DNA of 64,000 bases from Streptomyces sp. SCSIO 75703 (lineage in GTDB: Bacteria > Actinomycetota > Actinomycetes > Streptomycetales > Streptomycetaceae): NCBI RefSeq assembly GCF_036607905.1, contig NZ_CP144555.1:3658001-3722000 (forward strand), written 5' to 3'. The translations under genes and the position numbers were made by a program. Numbering within the stretch: position 1 is the stretch's first letter; each line of letters starts with the position of its first letter. The notes under the pieces were generated by a model, which ran no database searches, was not told the origin of the DNA, and saw only the letters and a program-made list of their open reading frames with translations. Shown here in pieces: positions 7,600 to 15,739 of this stretch.

Positions 7600-7716
7600 G
7601 CAGGGAGTCAACCGCCACCGGGGCAGGGAGGCAGGGAGAACTCCCTGACCGCCTCCCTGCCCCGCCTCCCTTGCTCTGACCTGCGCGAATGATCACTCAG
7701 GGAGTTAGGGAGGCAC
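7600..7716. repeat. GGGAG/CTCCC repeat cluster with KOPS-like octamers, candidate clt
   Basis: The stretch just after the TraB-like stop holds an exact 13-bp inverted repeat (7620-7632 with 7651-7663), a nested 6-bp pair (7633-7638 with 7641-7646), and further GGGAG copies at about 7603, 7700 and 7708. GGGCAGGG (7621-7628) and its complement CCCTGCCC (7655-7662) match the E. coli FtsK loading motif GGGNAGGG. In Streptomyces plasmids TraB recognises short repeats (clt) next to tra. The same structure could instead act as a terminator, but no T-run follows. Confidence 0.5.
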
Positions 7717-7803
7717 GCAGGTCACACCCCCGAAACACCCTCTGCAGGGCATCCCGAAGGGGGTGCTGCTGCCTCCCTGACCCTCGGCCGGAAGGGATTC
7801 CGC

Positions 7804-8268
7804 ATGTACCCCGAACAGGCTCCGCACGTGCCCGTACAGCGGGCCGTGGAAGTCCACCAGCCCACCCCGTACCCGCCCGCCGTGCCGGTGTCGGCGCCGG
7901 TCGTGCCGGTGCAGCCGGGCACGGTCCCGGCGGTGGCGAGCATCGTCCTGCCGGACGGCCGCGTCGTCACCGGCTACGCCATCAACCCCGCCCAGCCCGA
8001 ACCGGTCGCCGCCAAACCGGCCGTGTCCCGCACGGCCGTGAACGTCGCCCTCGGCGGCGCCGGCTTCTTCGCCGTGTGCGGCGGGCTGGTCCTGCTCACC
8101 TCGTTCATCGCCGCACTCACCGCGTTCATCACCCAGCTCATCATCCTGGCCGCCGTGTTCTTCGGCGGATGGATCGCCGTGCAGCCCTTCAGCACGCGCG
8201 GCCACCAGGGCGGCACCACCGTGAACATCCGCAAGGCCGTGATCAAGCGCAACCACTTCCACGGCTAG
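7804..8268 (+). CDS. Small membrane protein, SpdB/DUF6251-like
   Basis: A 154-residue protein. Residues 1-75 are Pro/Val-rich and probably extended (repeated VPVSAPVVPVQPG style). Residues 80-135 hold two hydrophobic segments (VNVALGGAGFFAVCGGLVLL, then FITQLIILAAVFFGGWIAV), followed by a short basic tail ending KAVIKRNHFHG. The ATG follows GGAAGGGA. The layout resembles small spread proteins and DUF6251-type proteins encoded between tra and replication genes in Streptomyces elements. The role in intramycelial spread is inferred from position and topology only. Confidence 0.6.
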   Translation: MYPEQAPHVPVQRAVEVHQPTPYPPAVPVSAPVVPVQPGTVPAVASIVLPDGRVVTGYAINPAQPEPVAAKPAVSRTAVNVALGGAGFFAVCGGLVLLTSFIAALTAFITQLIILAAVFFGGWIAVQPFSTRGHQGGTTVNIRKAVIKRNHFHG

Positions 8269-8356
8269 CTACGCCAAGGGCGGCCCCCACCTTCCGCCAA
8301 GAACGCGGGGCCGCCCTTGCCCACCAGAACCGTCAAGGAACTGGAGATACCCCAGC

Positions 8357-9208
8357 ATGACGCAACCCACGCCCTACCCACAGCACACGGCGCTGAGCCT
8401 CGCAGCGTCCGGCATCCCCGTGCTGCCCCTGCGCCGGGGCAAGGTCCCGTTCGGCAACTGCACGGCGTGCGCGGACAACGCGTGCGGCGGCCGGCCGAAC
8501 ATGAAGGTGCCCGGCCCGTGCCGGTGCCCGGCCCCCTGCCACGGATGGGCCGCCGCCACCACCGCCCCGGCCGTCATCGTCTCCCCCGAATGGGCGGCGG
8601 CCTGGCGGCAGGCCGTGTGCGTCGCCTACCACCCCGGCGGCGCCGGACTGACCGTCGTCGACCTCGACGACGCCGACGCCATCACCTGGGCCCGCACCAC
8701 CCTGCCCGCCACCCGCACCGTGCCGACAACCCGCGGCGAACACTGGGTCTACCGGGGCACCATGACCTCACGCAACGCGGTCCGCCCCGGTGTCGACATC
8801 AAGTCGACCATGGCTTACGCCCGTTGGCTCGGACCCGGCACCGGCACCATCATCGCTCTCCCGGACGCTGCCCGTGCCCTGGCAGTAAAGGAGCCGTCCC
8901 CCGCCCCCAGGGCGCCACAGGCGCTCCCAGGGCCCCTGAGGGGAGGTCAGGGCGAGTGCCCGCACCGCACGCCCGTCTTCCTGGAACGGGGCGTCGCCAT
9001 GGCGGAGCAGCGCATCACGGAGGCGTCCAACTCGGTCCACGCGACCGTGTACGGCACCTTCCTGGCCGTGCTGTCCAGGCACGGCCGGTGCGGCTGCCTC
9101 ACCGACACCCACGTCGCCCGGCTGTTCGCCGCCGCGCAGCGCAGGGGCGAGACGGCCCGGCACTGTACCGACGCGTGGACCAACGCCCGCACCATGTTGG
9201 GACTGTGA
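8357..9208 (+). CDS. Bifunctional DNA primase/polymerase (Prim-Pol)
   Basis: A 283-residue protein of the archaeo-eukaryotic primase superfamily, expected to start element DNA replication (RepPP type). The acidic catalytic motif is in LTVVDLDDAD (about residues 95-104), with the conserved GVDIKS segment (about 142) and the later GPGTGTIIALP. A Cys-rich insert (CTACADNACGG and CRCPAPCHGW, residues 35-58) may bind zinc. The C-terminal third is less conserved and includes a Pro-rich linker. The following ATPase gene begins at once (ATG 9210), so the two probably form one replication module. Catalysis is inferred from motifs. Confidence 0.85.
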   Translation: MTQPTPYPQHTALSLAASGIPVLPLRRGKVPFGNCTACADNACGGRPNMKVPGPCRCPAPCHGWAAATTAPAVIVSPEWAAAWRQAVCVAYHPGGAGLTVVDLDDADAITWARTTLPATRTVPTTRGEHWVYRGTMTSRNAVRPGVDIKSTMAYARWLGPGTGTIIALPDAARALAVKEPSPAPRAPQALPGPLRGGQGECPHRTPVFLERGVAMAEQRITEASNSVHATVYGTFLAVLSRHGRCGCLTDTHVARLFAAAQRRGETARHCTDAWTNARTMLGL

Positions 9209-9301
9209 CATGTCCGAGGACGAGAAGACTCCCGCACGCGAGATCATCACCGACTACGCGCAATCCCACTTTTTCGGTACTTCCGCACCGCCGACGGCAC
9301 C

Positions 9302-10684
9302 GTGTACGCGCAGCGCAACGGCCACCCCGTGGCCCGCCCGATCCGCTCCCAGGGCACTACCGGAAGCCACCGGCAGGAACTCATGGTCGGTCTCTTCCGC
9401 GACGGGCAGGGCGTGTTCAACGGCACCGCCCTCAAGGAAGCTCTCGACCTGATCGAGGCCCTGGCGCTGACCGAGGACGTACAGCCCGTGCACATCCGCG
9501 TCGCCCCGGGATTCGACGGTGCTACGTGGCTCGATCTGGGACGGGCCGACGGGCAGTCCGTGCGTATCCACCCCACCGGGTGGGACATCGCCGTCCCTGA
9601 CCCGCGTGAGGTGTGCTGGCGGCGCACGCAGCTCACGGGGGAGCTGCCGTTGCCGGTCAAGGACACCGACGGCAAGGGCATCGATCTCCTGCTCAGGCTG
9701 TGCAACTTCGCCACCGCCGAGACTGAGTGCCTGGCCATCGCATGGCTCATCGGCTGTCTCGGACCGTCCGTGCCCGTCCCGGCCCCGTTCCTCACCGGGC
9801 CGCAGGGCGCCGGCAAGTCCACCGGCGGACGGATGCTCGTGCGGATTGTCGAGGGCATGACCGGGGACCTGCGCCGGGCACCGAAGGATGAGGAGAACCT
9901 GATCGCGGCCGTGGCCGCCGGATGGGTCACCGCACTGGACAACCTCTCCCACATGACCCCGGACCTGTCCGACGCCATGTGCTGCATCGTCACCGGCGCG
10001 GAGAGCGTCAAGCGCGCTCTCTTCACCGACGGGGACGTGTTCCGCGCCCGCTACCGCCGCCCCCTGCTCCTGACCGGCATCGACGTCGGCGTCATTCGGC
10101 CCGACCTCGCCGAACGGCTCCTGCCGCTCCGCCTGGAACGGCCGAAGGTCCGGCGCACCGAGGATGAGCTGTGGACCGAGTACGCCGAAGTACTGCCTGT
10201 GGTCCTCGGCTCGCTCCTGGACCTGACCGTGAAGGTTCGGGCGGCTGAGGCGGACACCCCGACCGACCTGCGCATGGCGGACTTCGCGCACCTGTGCGCA
10301 CAGCTCGACGCAGCCACCGGTCTCGGAGCGCTCACCGCGTACCGGGCCAGCCTGGACGACCTCAACGACGACGTGATCGAGGGCGACCTGTTGGCACAGA
10401 CCGTCCTTCGACACGCCGCCGACCTCGAACCGGGCGCACAGCAGCGGATGACCTCTACTGAGTGGCTGCACTGCCTCAATCAGCTCTACACCGGCGAGGA
10501 CTTCCGCCCCCTGCCCAAGGGGTGGCCGACGACCGGCAAAGTCCTCTCCGACCGACTCAAGCGGCTTCAGCCCACCCTGGCCGCCCGTGGCGTCCTCATC
10601 GACTCCGGCCGCACCAGAGAGGGCCGCTACATCGAAATGACCCGCTCACCGGATATGCCGTCACACGAACAGCAGGTGTTCTAA
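9302..10684 (+). CDS. Primase-associated P-loop ATPase (helicase-like), 5' end frameshifted
   Basis: The intact frame encodes 460 residues from GTG 9302, but the true start is probably ATG 9210. That ATG gives MSEDEKTPAREIITDYAQSH in another frame up to the T5 run at 9268-9272; adding one T (or losing two) joins it to RYFRTADGTVYAQ in the main frame. The ATPase core has Walker A GPQGAGKST (about residue 166 of the 9302 frame) and a Walker B-like TALDNL. Such proteins follow Prim-Pol genes in elements and phages and probably act as replicative helicase or loader. The frame switch may be a sequencing error, a mutation or a slippage site; the GTG at 9302 has no clear Shine-Dalgarno. Confidence 0.75.
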   Translation: MYAQRNGHPVARPIRSQGTTGSHRQELMVGLFRDGQGVFNGTALKEALDLIEALALTEDVQPVHIRVAPGFDGATWLDLGRADGQSVRIHPTGWDIAVPDPREVCWRRTQLTGELPLPVKDTDGKGIDLLLRLCNFATAETECLAIAWLIGCLGPSVPVPAPFLTGPQGAGKSTGGRMLVRIVEGMTGDLRRAPKDEENLIAAVAAGWVTALDNLSHMTPDLSDAMCCIVTGAESVKRALFTDGDVFRARYRRPLLLTGIDVGVIRPDLAERLLPLRLERPKVRRTEDELWTEYAEVLPVVLGSLLDLTVKVRAAEADTPTDLRMADFAHLCAQLDAATGLGALTAYRASLDDLNDDVIEGDLLAQTVLRHAADLEPGAQQRMTSTEWLHCLNQLYTGEDFRPLPKGWPTTGKVLSDRLKRLQPTLAARGVLIDSGRTREGRYIEMTRSPDMPSHEQQVF

Positions 10685-10700
10685 CCGCACTGCACGACCG

Positions 10701-10749
10701 CGAACAGCAAGAGGAGCACCAGCGCCGTGCGTGCTCCTCTTGCTGTTCG
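10701..10749 (+). terminator. Long perfect hairpin after the replication module
   Basis: A perfect 19-bp inverted repeat (10701-10719 with 10731-10749) with an 11-base loop begins 17 bases after the ATPase stop. There is no T-run, but many Streptomyces terminators lack one. It separates the replication genes from the repeat region and xis/int. Confidence 0.6.
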
Positions 10750-10856
10750 GCGGCAGCGCCGCCCTGTACAGACGTGCGCGAAGCGGCTCCCTCATTGCGC
10801 CCTGAGCCGCACCGCACCACCACAGACGCCCCTCTTTTTCCTAAGTAGAGGGACAC

Positions 10857-11064
10857 TGCGTCACAACGTCACACGATCATGAAAACTGCCCCGCGACCTG
10901 CCTATACGGGCGTGACGCAGACGGCCTCTCTCTGCGTCACACCGCGTCACCTGCGTCACGCGTGACGAGCAGCCTGCGTCACAGGTGACGCACTCCTGGC
11001 GCCCTGCGTCACCCGAAACCGCAGCTCAGACGGCATGGGTGACGCACGTGACGCTGTGACGCAG
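10857..11064. repeat. Iteron-like cluster of 13 GTCAC/GTGAC repeats (TGCGTCAC family)
   Basis: Thirteen copies of GTCAC in either orientation occur in 208 bases; twelve have the longer core GCGTCAC. Copies start near 10857, 10866, 10911, 10933, 10943, 10952, 10961, 10975, 10985, 11005, 11039, 11048 and 11056. An AT-rich segment (about 10831-10850) precedes them. Position between the primase/ATPase module and xis suggests a replication origin with iterons, or binding sites that control xis/int and excision. No gene of convincing quality lies here. Confidence 0.6.
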
Positions 11065-11127
11065 AAATCCGCACCTAGGACACACGCGCCTTCCCAACAC
11101 AGACTTCCGCCCAGAGGAGACCGTTCC

Positions 11128-11361
11128 ATGAGCCTCGCCACCGTGGACATCGCACCTCTCGCTGAGGCTGGCGAACCGGCACCCGTGCTGCTGACCGTCG
11201 AAGAGGCTGCCCGTTGCCTCCGTGTCGGTCGCACCACCTGCTACGCCCTCATCCGCACCGGAGAGCTGGAGTCCCTGACCATCGGCGGACTCCGACGCGT
11301 CCCCGCTGACGCCCCGGCCGCCTACCTCGCCCGACGCCGCGCCGAACAGCGCGCCGCCTGA
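11128..11361 (+). CDS. Excisionase-like helix-turn-helix protein (Xis)
   Basis: A 77-residue protein of the MerR-like/excisionase HTH_17 family. LLTVEEAARCLRVGRTTCYA gives the helix-turn-helix at residues 21-40, and LIRTGELESLTIGGLRRVP the short wing. The ATG at 11128 follows AGAGGAGA. It is 79 bp upstream of the integrase on the same strand, the standard xis-int pair, so it probably directs the integrase toward excision. Small size and lone DNA-binding domain fit that role. It lies just after the repeat cluster, which may regulate it. Confidence 0.82.
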   Translation: MSLATVDIAPLAEAGEPAPVLLTVEEAARCLRVGRTTCYALIRTGELESLTIGGLRRVPADAPAAYLARRRAEQRAA

Positions 11362-11440
11362 TCTGACCATCCCGGAGCGCCGCCCCACATGCGGACGGCG
11401 CTCCGGTCTGTCTGCCTCGTACCGACCGGAGGAACTGCCA

Positions 11441-12721
11441 GTGTCAGAGGAGAAGAAGCGCACTCGCCGAGCCAACGGCGAATCGGCCATCTATCTGGGC
11501 AAAGACGGACGTTGGCACGCCCGTGTGCCTATGGGCTACAAGGACGACGGAACGCCCTACCGCCGCCACCTGACGCGCCCCACGCGCAAGGAGCTGGTGG
11601 ACGAAGTCCGGCGCCTGGAGAAGCAGCGGGACGAAGGTTCCGCGCGCCAGCCCGGCAAGCCGTGGACGGTGGCGAAGTGGCTTGAGCACTGGGTCGAGAA
11701 CATCGCCCGGCCCGTCGTGAGCGAGAACACGTACGCCGGGTACGAGGTGGCAGTCCGCGTGCACCTGGTGCCGGGAATCAGTCGGCACCGCATCGACCGC
11801 CTGGAGCCCGAACACCTGGAAAGCCTGTACCGCCGGATGCAGAGCGCCGGCAGCAAGGCGGGCACCGCTCACCAGGCTCACCGGACGGCCCGTACGGCCC
11901 TCGGGGAAGCCGTGCGGCGTGGTCACGCCGCGAAGAACGCTGCCGCGCTGGCGAAGCCTCCCCGGATGGAAGAAGACGAGAACGAGGTGGAGCCCTACTC
12001 GGTCGACGAGGTGCAGAGTCTCCTGCTCGAAGTGAACAAGCGCCGGAACAGTGCCCGCTGGATGCTGGCCCTGGCGCTCGGTTTGCGGCAGGGGGAGACG
12101 CTCGGCCTGCGGTGGTCTGACGTGGACTTGGACAACGAGTACCTGAAGCTCCGCCGGAACCGGTTGCGGCCGAAGTACGAGCACGGGTGTGGCGAGGCGG
12201 CGCCGTGCGGCCGGAAAGCCGGCTACTGCCCGGACCGGGTGCAGGTGCGGCGCGAGACGAAGAACACGAAGTCACGCGCTGGGCGCCGCGCCGTGCCCCT
12301 CCCGGGCCCGCTGGTCGTGATGCTCCGCTCCCACCGGGAGGCACAGGCCCGGGAGCGCGCGGTGGCCGGCAACCTGTGGTCCGAGTCCGAGTACGTGTTC
12401 ACCAAGCCGTTGGGCGGGCCGCTCAGCCCGAACACGGACTACCACGACTGGAAGCGGCTGCTGGAAGACGCCGGCGTCCGGGACGGGCGCCTACACGATG
12501 CGCGGCACACTGCGGGCACCGTGCTGATGCTGCTCGGGGTCCCGGACCGAGTCATTGACCAGATCATGGGTTGGGAACCGGGCGGTGCCGCCCGGATGCG
12601 GGCGCGGTACCTGCACGTGACCGATCCCATGCTCAAGGAAGCGGCCCGGAAGATCGAGCGCGCCATCTGGGGAGCCCCAGAAAACCTCGCTGTGGACAAA
12701 GACCAGGACAACGAGGCGTAA
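11441..12721 (+). CDS. Tyrosine site-specific integrase
   Basis: A 426-residue phage-type integrase. The N-terminal part has an AP2-like/arm-binding region (RWHARVPMGYKDDGTPYRRH, residues 24-43) and a SAM-like core-binding domain (about 75-185). The catalytic domain carries the first Arg in LGLRQGETLGL (about 214), HDARHTAG (His-x-x-Arg, about 352), a Trp in MGWEPGG, and the nucleophile Tyr in RARYLHVTD (about 389). The start is GTG 11441, with GGAGGA ten bases upstream. It lies beside tRNA-Ser, whose 3' end is the probable att site. A 12184-12250 Cys-rich insert (HGCGEAAPCGRKAGYC) is usual in actinomycete integrases of this group. Confidence 0.92.
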   Translation: MSEEKKRTRRANGESAIYLGKDGRWHARVPMGYKDDGTPYRRHLTRPTRKELVDEVRRLEKQRDEGSARQPGKPWTVAKWLEHWVENIARPVVSENTYAGYEVAVRVHLVPGISRHRIDRLEPEHLESLYRRMQSAGSKAGTAHQAHRTARTALGEAVRRGHAAKNAAALAKPPRMEEDENEVEPYSVDEVQSLLLEVNKRRNSARWMLALALGLRQGETLGLRWSDVDLDNEYLKLRRNRLRPKYEHGCGEAAPCGRKAGYCPDRVQVRRETKNTKSRAGRRAVPLPGPLVVMLRSHREAQARERAVAGNLWSESEYVFTKPLGGPLSPNTDYHDWKRLLEDAGVRDGRLHDARHTAGTVLMLLGVPDRVIDQIMGWEPGGAARMRARYLHVTDPMLKEAARKIERAIWGAPENLAVDKDQDNEA

Positions 12722-12728
12722 GGACAAC

Positions 12729-12764
12729 GTCGTAGGGCCCCCTGTTTCCAGGGGGCCCTACGAC
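12729..12764 (+). terminator. Integrase terminator hairpin
   Basis: A perfect 16-bp inverted repeat (12729-12744 with 12749-12764) with a TTTC loop starts eight bases after the integrase stop and lies between it and the tRNA 3' end. Confidence 0.75.
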
Positions 12765-12783
12765 ATCGTGCCCGGTGAGGCAC

Positions 12784-12871
12784 TGGCGGAGGATAAGGGA
12801 TTCGAACCCTTGAGGGGTTGCCCCCAACACGCTTTCCAAGCGTGCGCCCTAGGCCACTAGGCGAATCCTCC
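12784..12871 (-). tRNA. tRNA-Ser(GGA), attachment site of the element
   Basis: Read leftward from 12871. The acceptor stem GGAGGAT pairs with ATCCTCC, the long variable arm fits a serine tRNA, the anticodon is GGA (12835-12837), and CCA is encoded (12784-12786). The 3' half faces the integrase, as expected for an AICE attB. The gene appears intact, so the element has kept or restored the 3' end. Confidence 0.95.
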
Positions 12872-12943
12872 GCCGGGAACATTACATGACGTTGGGGAGT
12901 GCTCGCGAACTCGTTCCCGCCGGGCGGATCGGGTACCCTGTGC

Positions 12944-13033
12944 GGAGCCCCTCACGCGGCGCTATCTGACTGAACTCCCCCAGGGCCGGAAGGCAGCAAG
13001 GGTAGGTCGGCTCTGGCGGGTGCGTGGGGGGCG
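12944..13033 (+). ncRNA. ffs: Signal recognition particle RNA (small bacterial type)
   Basis: The conserved SRP domain IV core is present: GGCCGGAAGGCAGCAAGGGT at 12983-13002, with the GGAA tetraloop and asymmetric internal loop. Flanking arms (GAGCCCCTCACGC near 12945 and GGGTGCGTGGGG near 13018) pair to close the hairpin. The location just upstream of dnaX is usual for Streptomyces. Exact ends are approximate. Confidence 0.9.
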
Positions 13034-13101
13034 CTCGCGTGTCCGGGGCCCACGCGGGCGGCGCGGCCCGGTTGTCGGCGGGCGCCTATAACCTCGTAGG
13101 C

Positions 13102-15411
13102 GTGTCGTCTCTCGCGCTGTACCGCCGTTACCGCCCGGAGTCCTTTGCCGAGGTCATCGGGCAGGGGCATGTCACCGACCCGTTGCAGCAGGCGCTGCGG
13201 AACAACCGGGTCAATCACGCGTACCTGTTCAGCGGTCCGCGCGGCTGCGGCAAGACGACCAGCGCGCGGATCCTCGCCCGCTGCCTGAACTGCGAGCAGG
13301 GCCCCACGCCCACCCCCTGCGGCACCTGCCAGTCCTGCCGCGACCTGGCGCGGAACGGGCCCGGCTCGATCGACGTCATCGAGATCGACGCCGCCTCGCA
13401 CGGAGGTGTGGACGACGCCCGTGACCTGCGGGAGAAGGCGTTCTTCGGGCCCGCCCACAGCCGGTACAAGATCTACATCATCGACGAGGCCCACATGGTC
13501 ACGTCGGCCGGCTTCAACGCGCTGCTCAAGGTGGTCGAGGAGCCGCCGGAGCACCTGAAGTTCATCTTCGCCACGACCGAGCCCGAGAAGGTCATCGGGA
13601 CGATCCGTTCGCGGACCCACCACTACCCCTTCCGGCTCGTGCCGCCCGGCACCCTGCGCGACTACCTCGCCGAGGTGTGCGGGCAGGAGCAGATCCCGGT
13701 CGAGGAGGGCGTGCTGCCGCTGGTGGTGCGCGCGGGCGCCGGGTCCGTCCGTGACTCGATGTCCGTCATGGACCAGTTGCTCGCCGGGGCCGACACCGAC
13801 GGTGTGACGTACGCCATGGCGACCGCGCTGCTCGGTTACACGGACGGTTCGCTGCTCGACTCCGTGGTCGAGGCGTTCGCCTCGGGGGAGGGGGCGGCGG
13901 CCTTCGAGGTCGTGGACCACATCATCGAGGGCGGCAACGACCCCCGGCGCTTCGTCGCCGACCTCCTGGAGCGACTGCGCGACCTCGTCATCCTCGCGGC
14001 CGTGCCCGACGCGGCCGAGAAGGGGCTCATCGACGCCCCCGCCGACGTCGTCGAGCGCATGCGGGCCCAGGCGCGCTCCTTCGGCGCCGCCGAGCTGAGC
14101 CGCGCCGCCGACCTGGTCAACGAGGGGCTCACCGAGATGCGCGGCGCGACCTCGCCCCGCCTCCAACTGGAGCTGATCTGCGCGCGCGTCCTGCTGCCCG
14201 GGGCGTACGGCGACGAGCGGTCCGTGATGGCCCGCCTCGACCGGATCGAGCGCGGCGCGCAGTTCTCCGCGGGCGCGGGCACGCCCCCGATGGGGTACGT
14301 GCCGGGGCCCGAGGCACACGGGGGCGGTGGTACGGCGGTCCCGCCCGGCGGTGGCGCCGCTGCCGCCAGGGCGGCGGTACGGGCACCGGGGGGCGGGGGG
14401 CCCGCGGCGGCCCCCAGCGTTCCCGGCCCGTCCCACGCCCACGGCGCGTACGAGACTCCCGGCGCCGGTGCGCCTCCGGCGGCCGAGCCCGCCCCGAGCG
14501 GTGGCCGGCCGCCGGCGGACCCCACGCCAGCCCCCGCACCGGCCCCCGCACCGGCCCCCGCACCGGCCCCCGCACCGGCCCCCGCACCGGCCCCCGCGCC
14601 CGCCGCCCCCGCGCCCGCCGCCCCCGCGGCCTCCGCGCCCGGCGCCTGGCCCACCGCGGCTCCCGCCGGCGGCGGACGCCGTCCCGGCGGGTGGCCCACC
14701 GCGGCGGCCCCGGGCGCGGGACGTCCCCAGGCCCCCGCCGCACCGTCGGCCCCGTCCGCCCCCGCACCCCCCGCCGCGCACTCCGCGCCGGCGCCCGCCG
14801 CCCAGCCCCCCGCCCCGGTCGGCGCCCCGCCCTCGAGCGGCGGCCTCGACCCCCGGTCGATCTGGCCCAACATCCTGGAGGCGGTCAAGAACCGCCGCCG
14901 CTTCACCTGGATCCTGCTCAGCCAGAACGCCCAGGTGACCGGCTTCGACGGCGCCGCCCTCCAGATCGGCTTCGTCAACGCCGGCGCCCGCGACAACTTC
15001 CTGAGCAGCGGCAGCGAGGACGTGCTGCGACAGGCCCTGGCCGAGCAGTTCCACGTGCAGTGGAAGATCGAGGCCGTCGTCGACCCCTCCGGTGGCTCCG
15101 CGCCCCCGCCCGCCGGGCCCCCCGGCGGCTTCGGAGGAGGCTTCGGCGGCTCCGCGCCCGCGCCCCGCCCCGCCGCTCCGCCACCGGCCGGACCGCCCCC
15201 GTCCGCCCCCGCGCCCCCGGCCCCGGCCGGACCGCCGCCCTCCGCGCCCGCGCCCCGGCCCCCGGCGCCCGCGCCGCCGCCTCCGGTCTCCCCCGAGGAC
15301 GACACCCCCGAGGACGACGACCCCGACCTCGACGAGTCGGCCCTCTCCGGCATGGACCTGCTCGTCCGGGAACTGGGGGCCACCGTGGTGGAGGAGATCG
15401 CCAACGAGTGA
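13102..15411 (+). CDS. dnaX: DNA polymerase III subunit gamma/tau
   Basis: A 769-residue clamp-loader subunit that loads the beta clamp and links polymerase cores at the fork. The GTG at 13102 gives the family start SSLALYRRYRPESF. The AAA+ domain has Walker A GPRGCGKT (45-52), zinc cysteines 64, 73, 76 and 79, Walker B IIDEAH (126-131) and sensor 1 ATTE (157-160). The C-terminal half is a long Pro/Ala-rich linker (about residues 415-600, with twelve-base tandem repeats near 14527-14598), a folded segment (LDPRSIWPNILEAVKNRRRF, about 590), more Pro/Ala and an acidic tail. The downstream 328 bp to purD is non-coding. Confidence 0.95.
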   Translation: MSSLALYRRYRPESFAEVIGQGHVTDPLQQALRNNRVNHAYLFSGPRGCGKTTSARILARCLNCEQGPTPTPCGTCQSCRDLARNGPGSIDVIEIDAASHGGVDDARDLREKAFFGPAHSRYKIYIIDEAHMVTSAGFNALLKVVEEPPEHLKFIFATTEPEKVIGTIRSRTHHYPFRLVPPGTLRDYLAEVCGQEQIPVEEGVLPLVVRAGAGSVRDSMSVMDQLLAGADTDGVTYAMATALLGYTDGSLLDSVVEAFASGEGAAAFEVVDHIIEGGNDPRRFVADLLERLRDLVILAAVPDAAEKGLIDAPADVVERMRAQARSFGAAELSRAADLVNEGLTEMRGATSPRLQLELICARVLLPGAYGDERSVMARLDRIERGAQFSAGAGTPPMGYVPGPEAHGGGGTAVPPGGGAAAARAAVRAPGGGGPAAAPSVPGPSHAHGAYETPGAGAPPAAEPAPSGGRPPADPTPAPAPAPAPAPAPAPAPAPAPAPAPAAPAPAAPAASAPGAWPTAAPAGGGRRPGGWPTAAAPGAGRPQAPAAPSAPSAPAPPAAHSAPAPAAQPPAPVGAPPSSGGLDPRSIWPNILEAVKNRRRFTWILLSQNAQVTGFDGAALQIGFVNAGARDNFLSSGSEDVLRQALAEQFHVQWKIEAVVDPSGGSAPPPAGPPGGFGGGFGGSAPAPRPAAPPPAGPPPSAPAPPAPAGPPPSAPAPRPPAPAPPPPVSPEDDTPEDDDPDLDESALSGMDLLVRELGATVVEEIANE

Positions 15412-15739
15412 CCCACGGGTGAACCGCCGAGTGCGACCACGGGTGAACCGGCGAGCGGAACAGCCGGTGCACTCGCCGGCGGGTCGACGGGGCGACGGGT
15501 CGGCGGGCCGGCGGACCAGGGGTCAGGGGGCCAGCCGACCAGACAAACGGCCGACCAGGAACGGCCGACCAGCGGACGGGCCGACGAGCCGGTCCGCGGG
15601 CGACCCGGGTGTGAGGCGGGCCGGGGGTGGGCTGAGGGGGCGGGGCATGGGCCTCCTGGAGGAAGCCACAAGCCCCCGCCGCCCTTCCCTTCGGAAGCCC
15701 GCACAAACCGCCCCCCTCCGCTGCCATTAGGCTGACCCC
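15412..15739. other. Non-coding gap between dnaX and purD
   Basis: About 330 bases of very GC-rich sequence with short imperfect repeats (GGTGAACCG near 15419 and 15444; GACCAG and CGGGC repeats at 15480-15610). I saw no convincing gene, terminator or RNA. It must hold the purD promoter. Confidence 0.5.

Larger units (their letters stand above)
1..12800. mobile_element. Right-hand part of an AICE (integrative conjugative element) in tRNA-Ser
   Basis: The set of genes is diagnostic of actinomycete integrative and conjugative elements: tyrosine integrase, small excisionase, primase-polymerase replication module, one FtsK/TraB-type translocase, small spread-like membrane proteins and a GntR-family repressor. 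The integrase stop codon lies 63 bp from the 3' end of a tRNA-Ser gene that points into the element, the usual attachment layout. No second copy of the tRNA 3' end was seen between 1 and 12,700, so the other end lies left of the window. The primase-polymerase suggests the RepPP type of AICE rather than the pSAM2 RepSA type. The exact crossover core cannot be set from one side. Confidence 0.85.

Noticed and set aside
5450..7696. A 748-codon leftward frame opposite the TraB-like gene
   Set aside because: It shows no family features and its composition is that of reversed coding DNA.
13024..13101. Extended start of dnaX at 13024
   Set aside because: It would overlap the SRP RNA 3' end; the family start SSLALYRRYRP begins at GTG 13102.
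14520..14640. Tandem Pro/Ala codons in dnaX, first considered a CRISPR-like or minisatellite array
   Set aside because: They are in frame within a known Pro/Ala-rich linker of actinobacterial DnaX and have no spacer structure.
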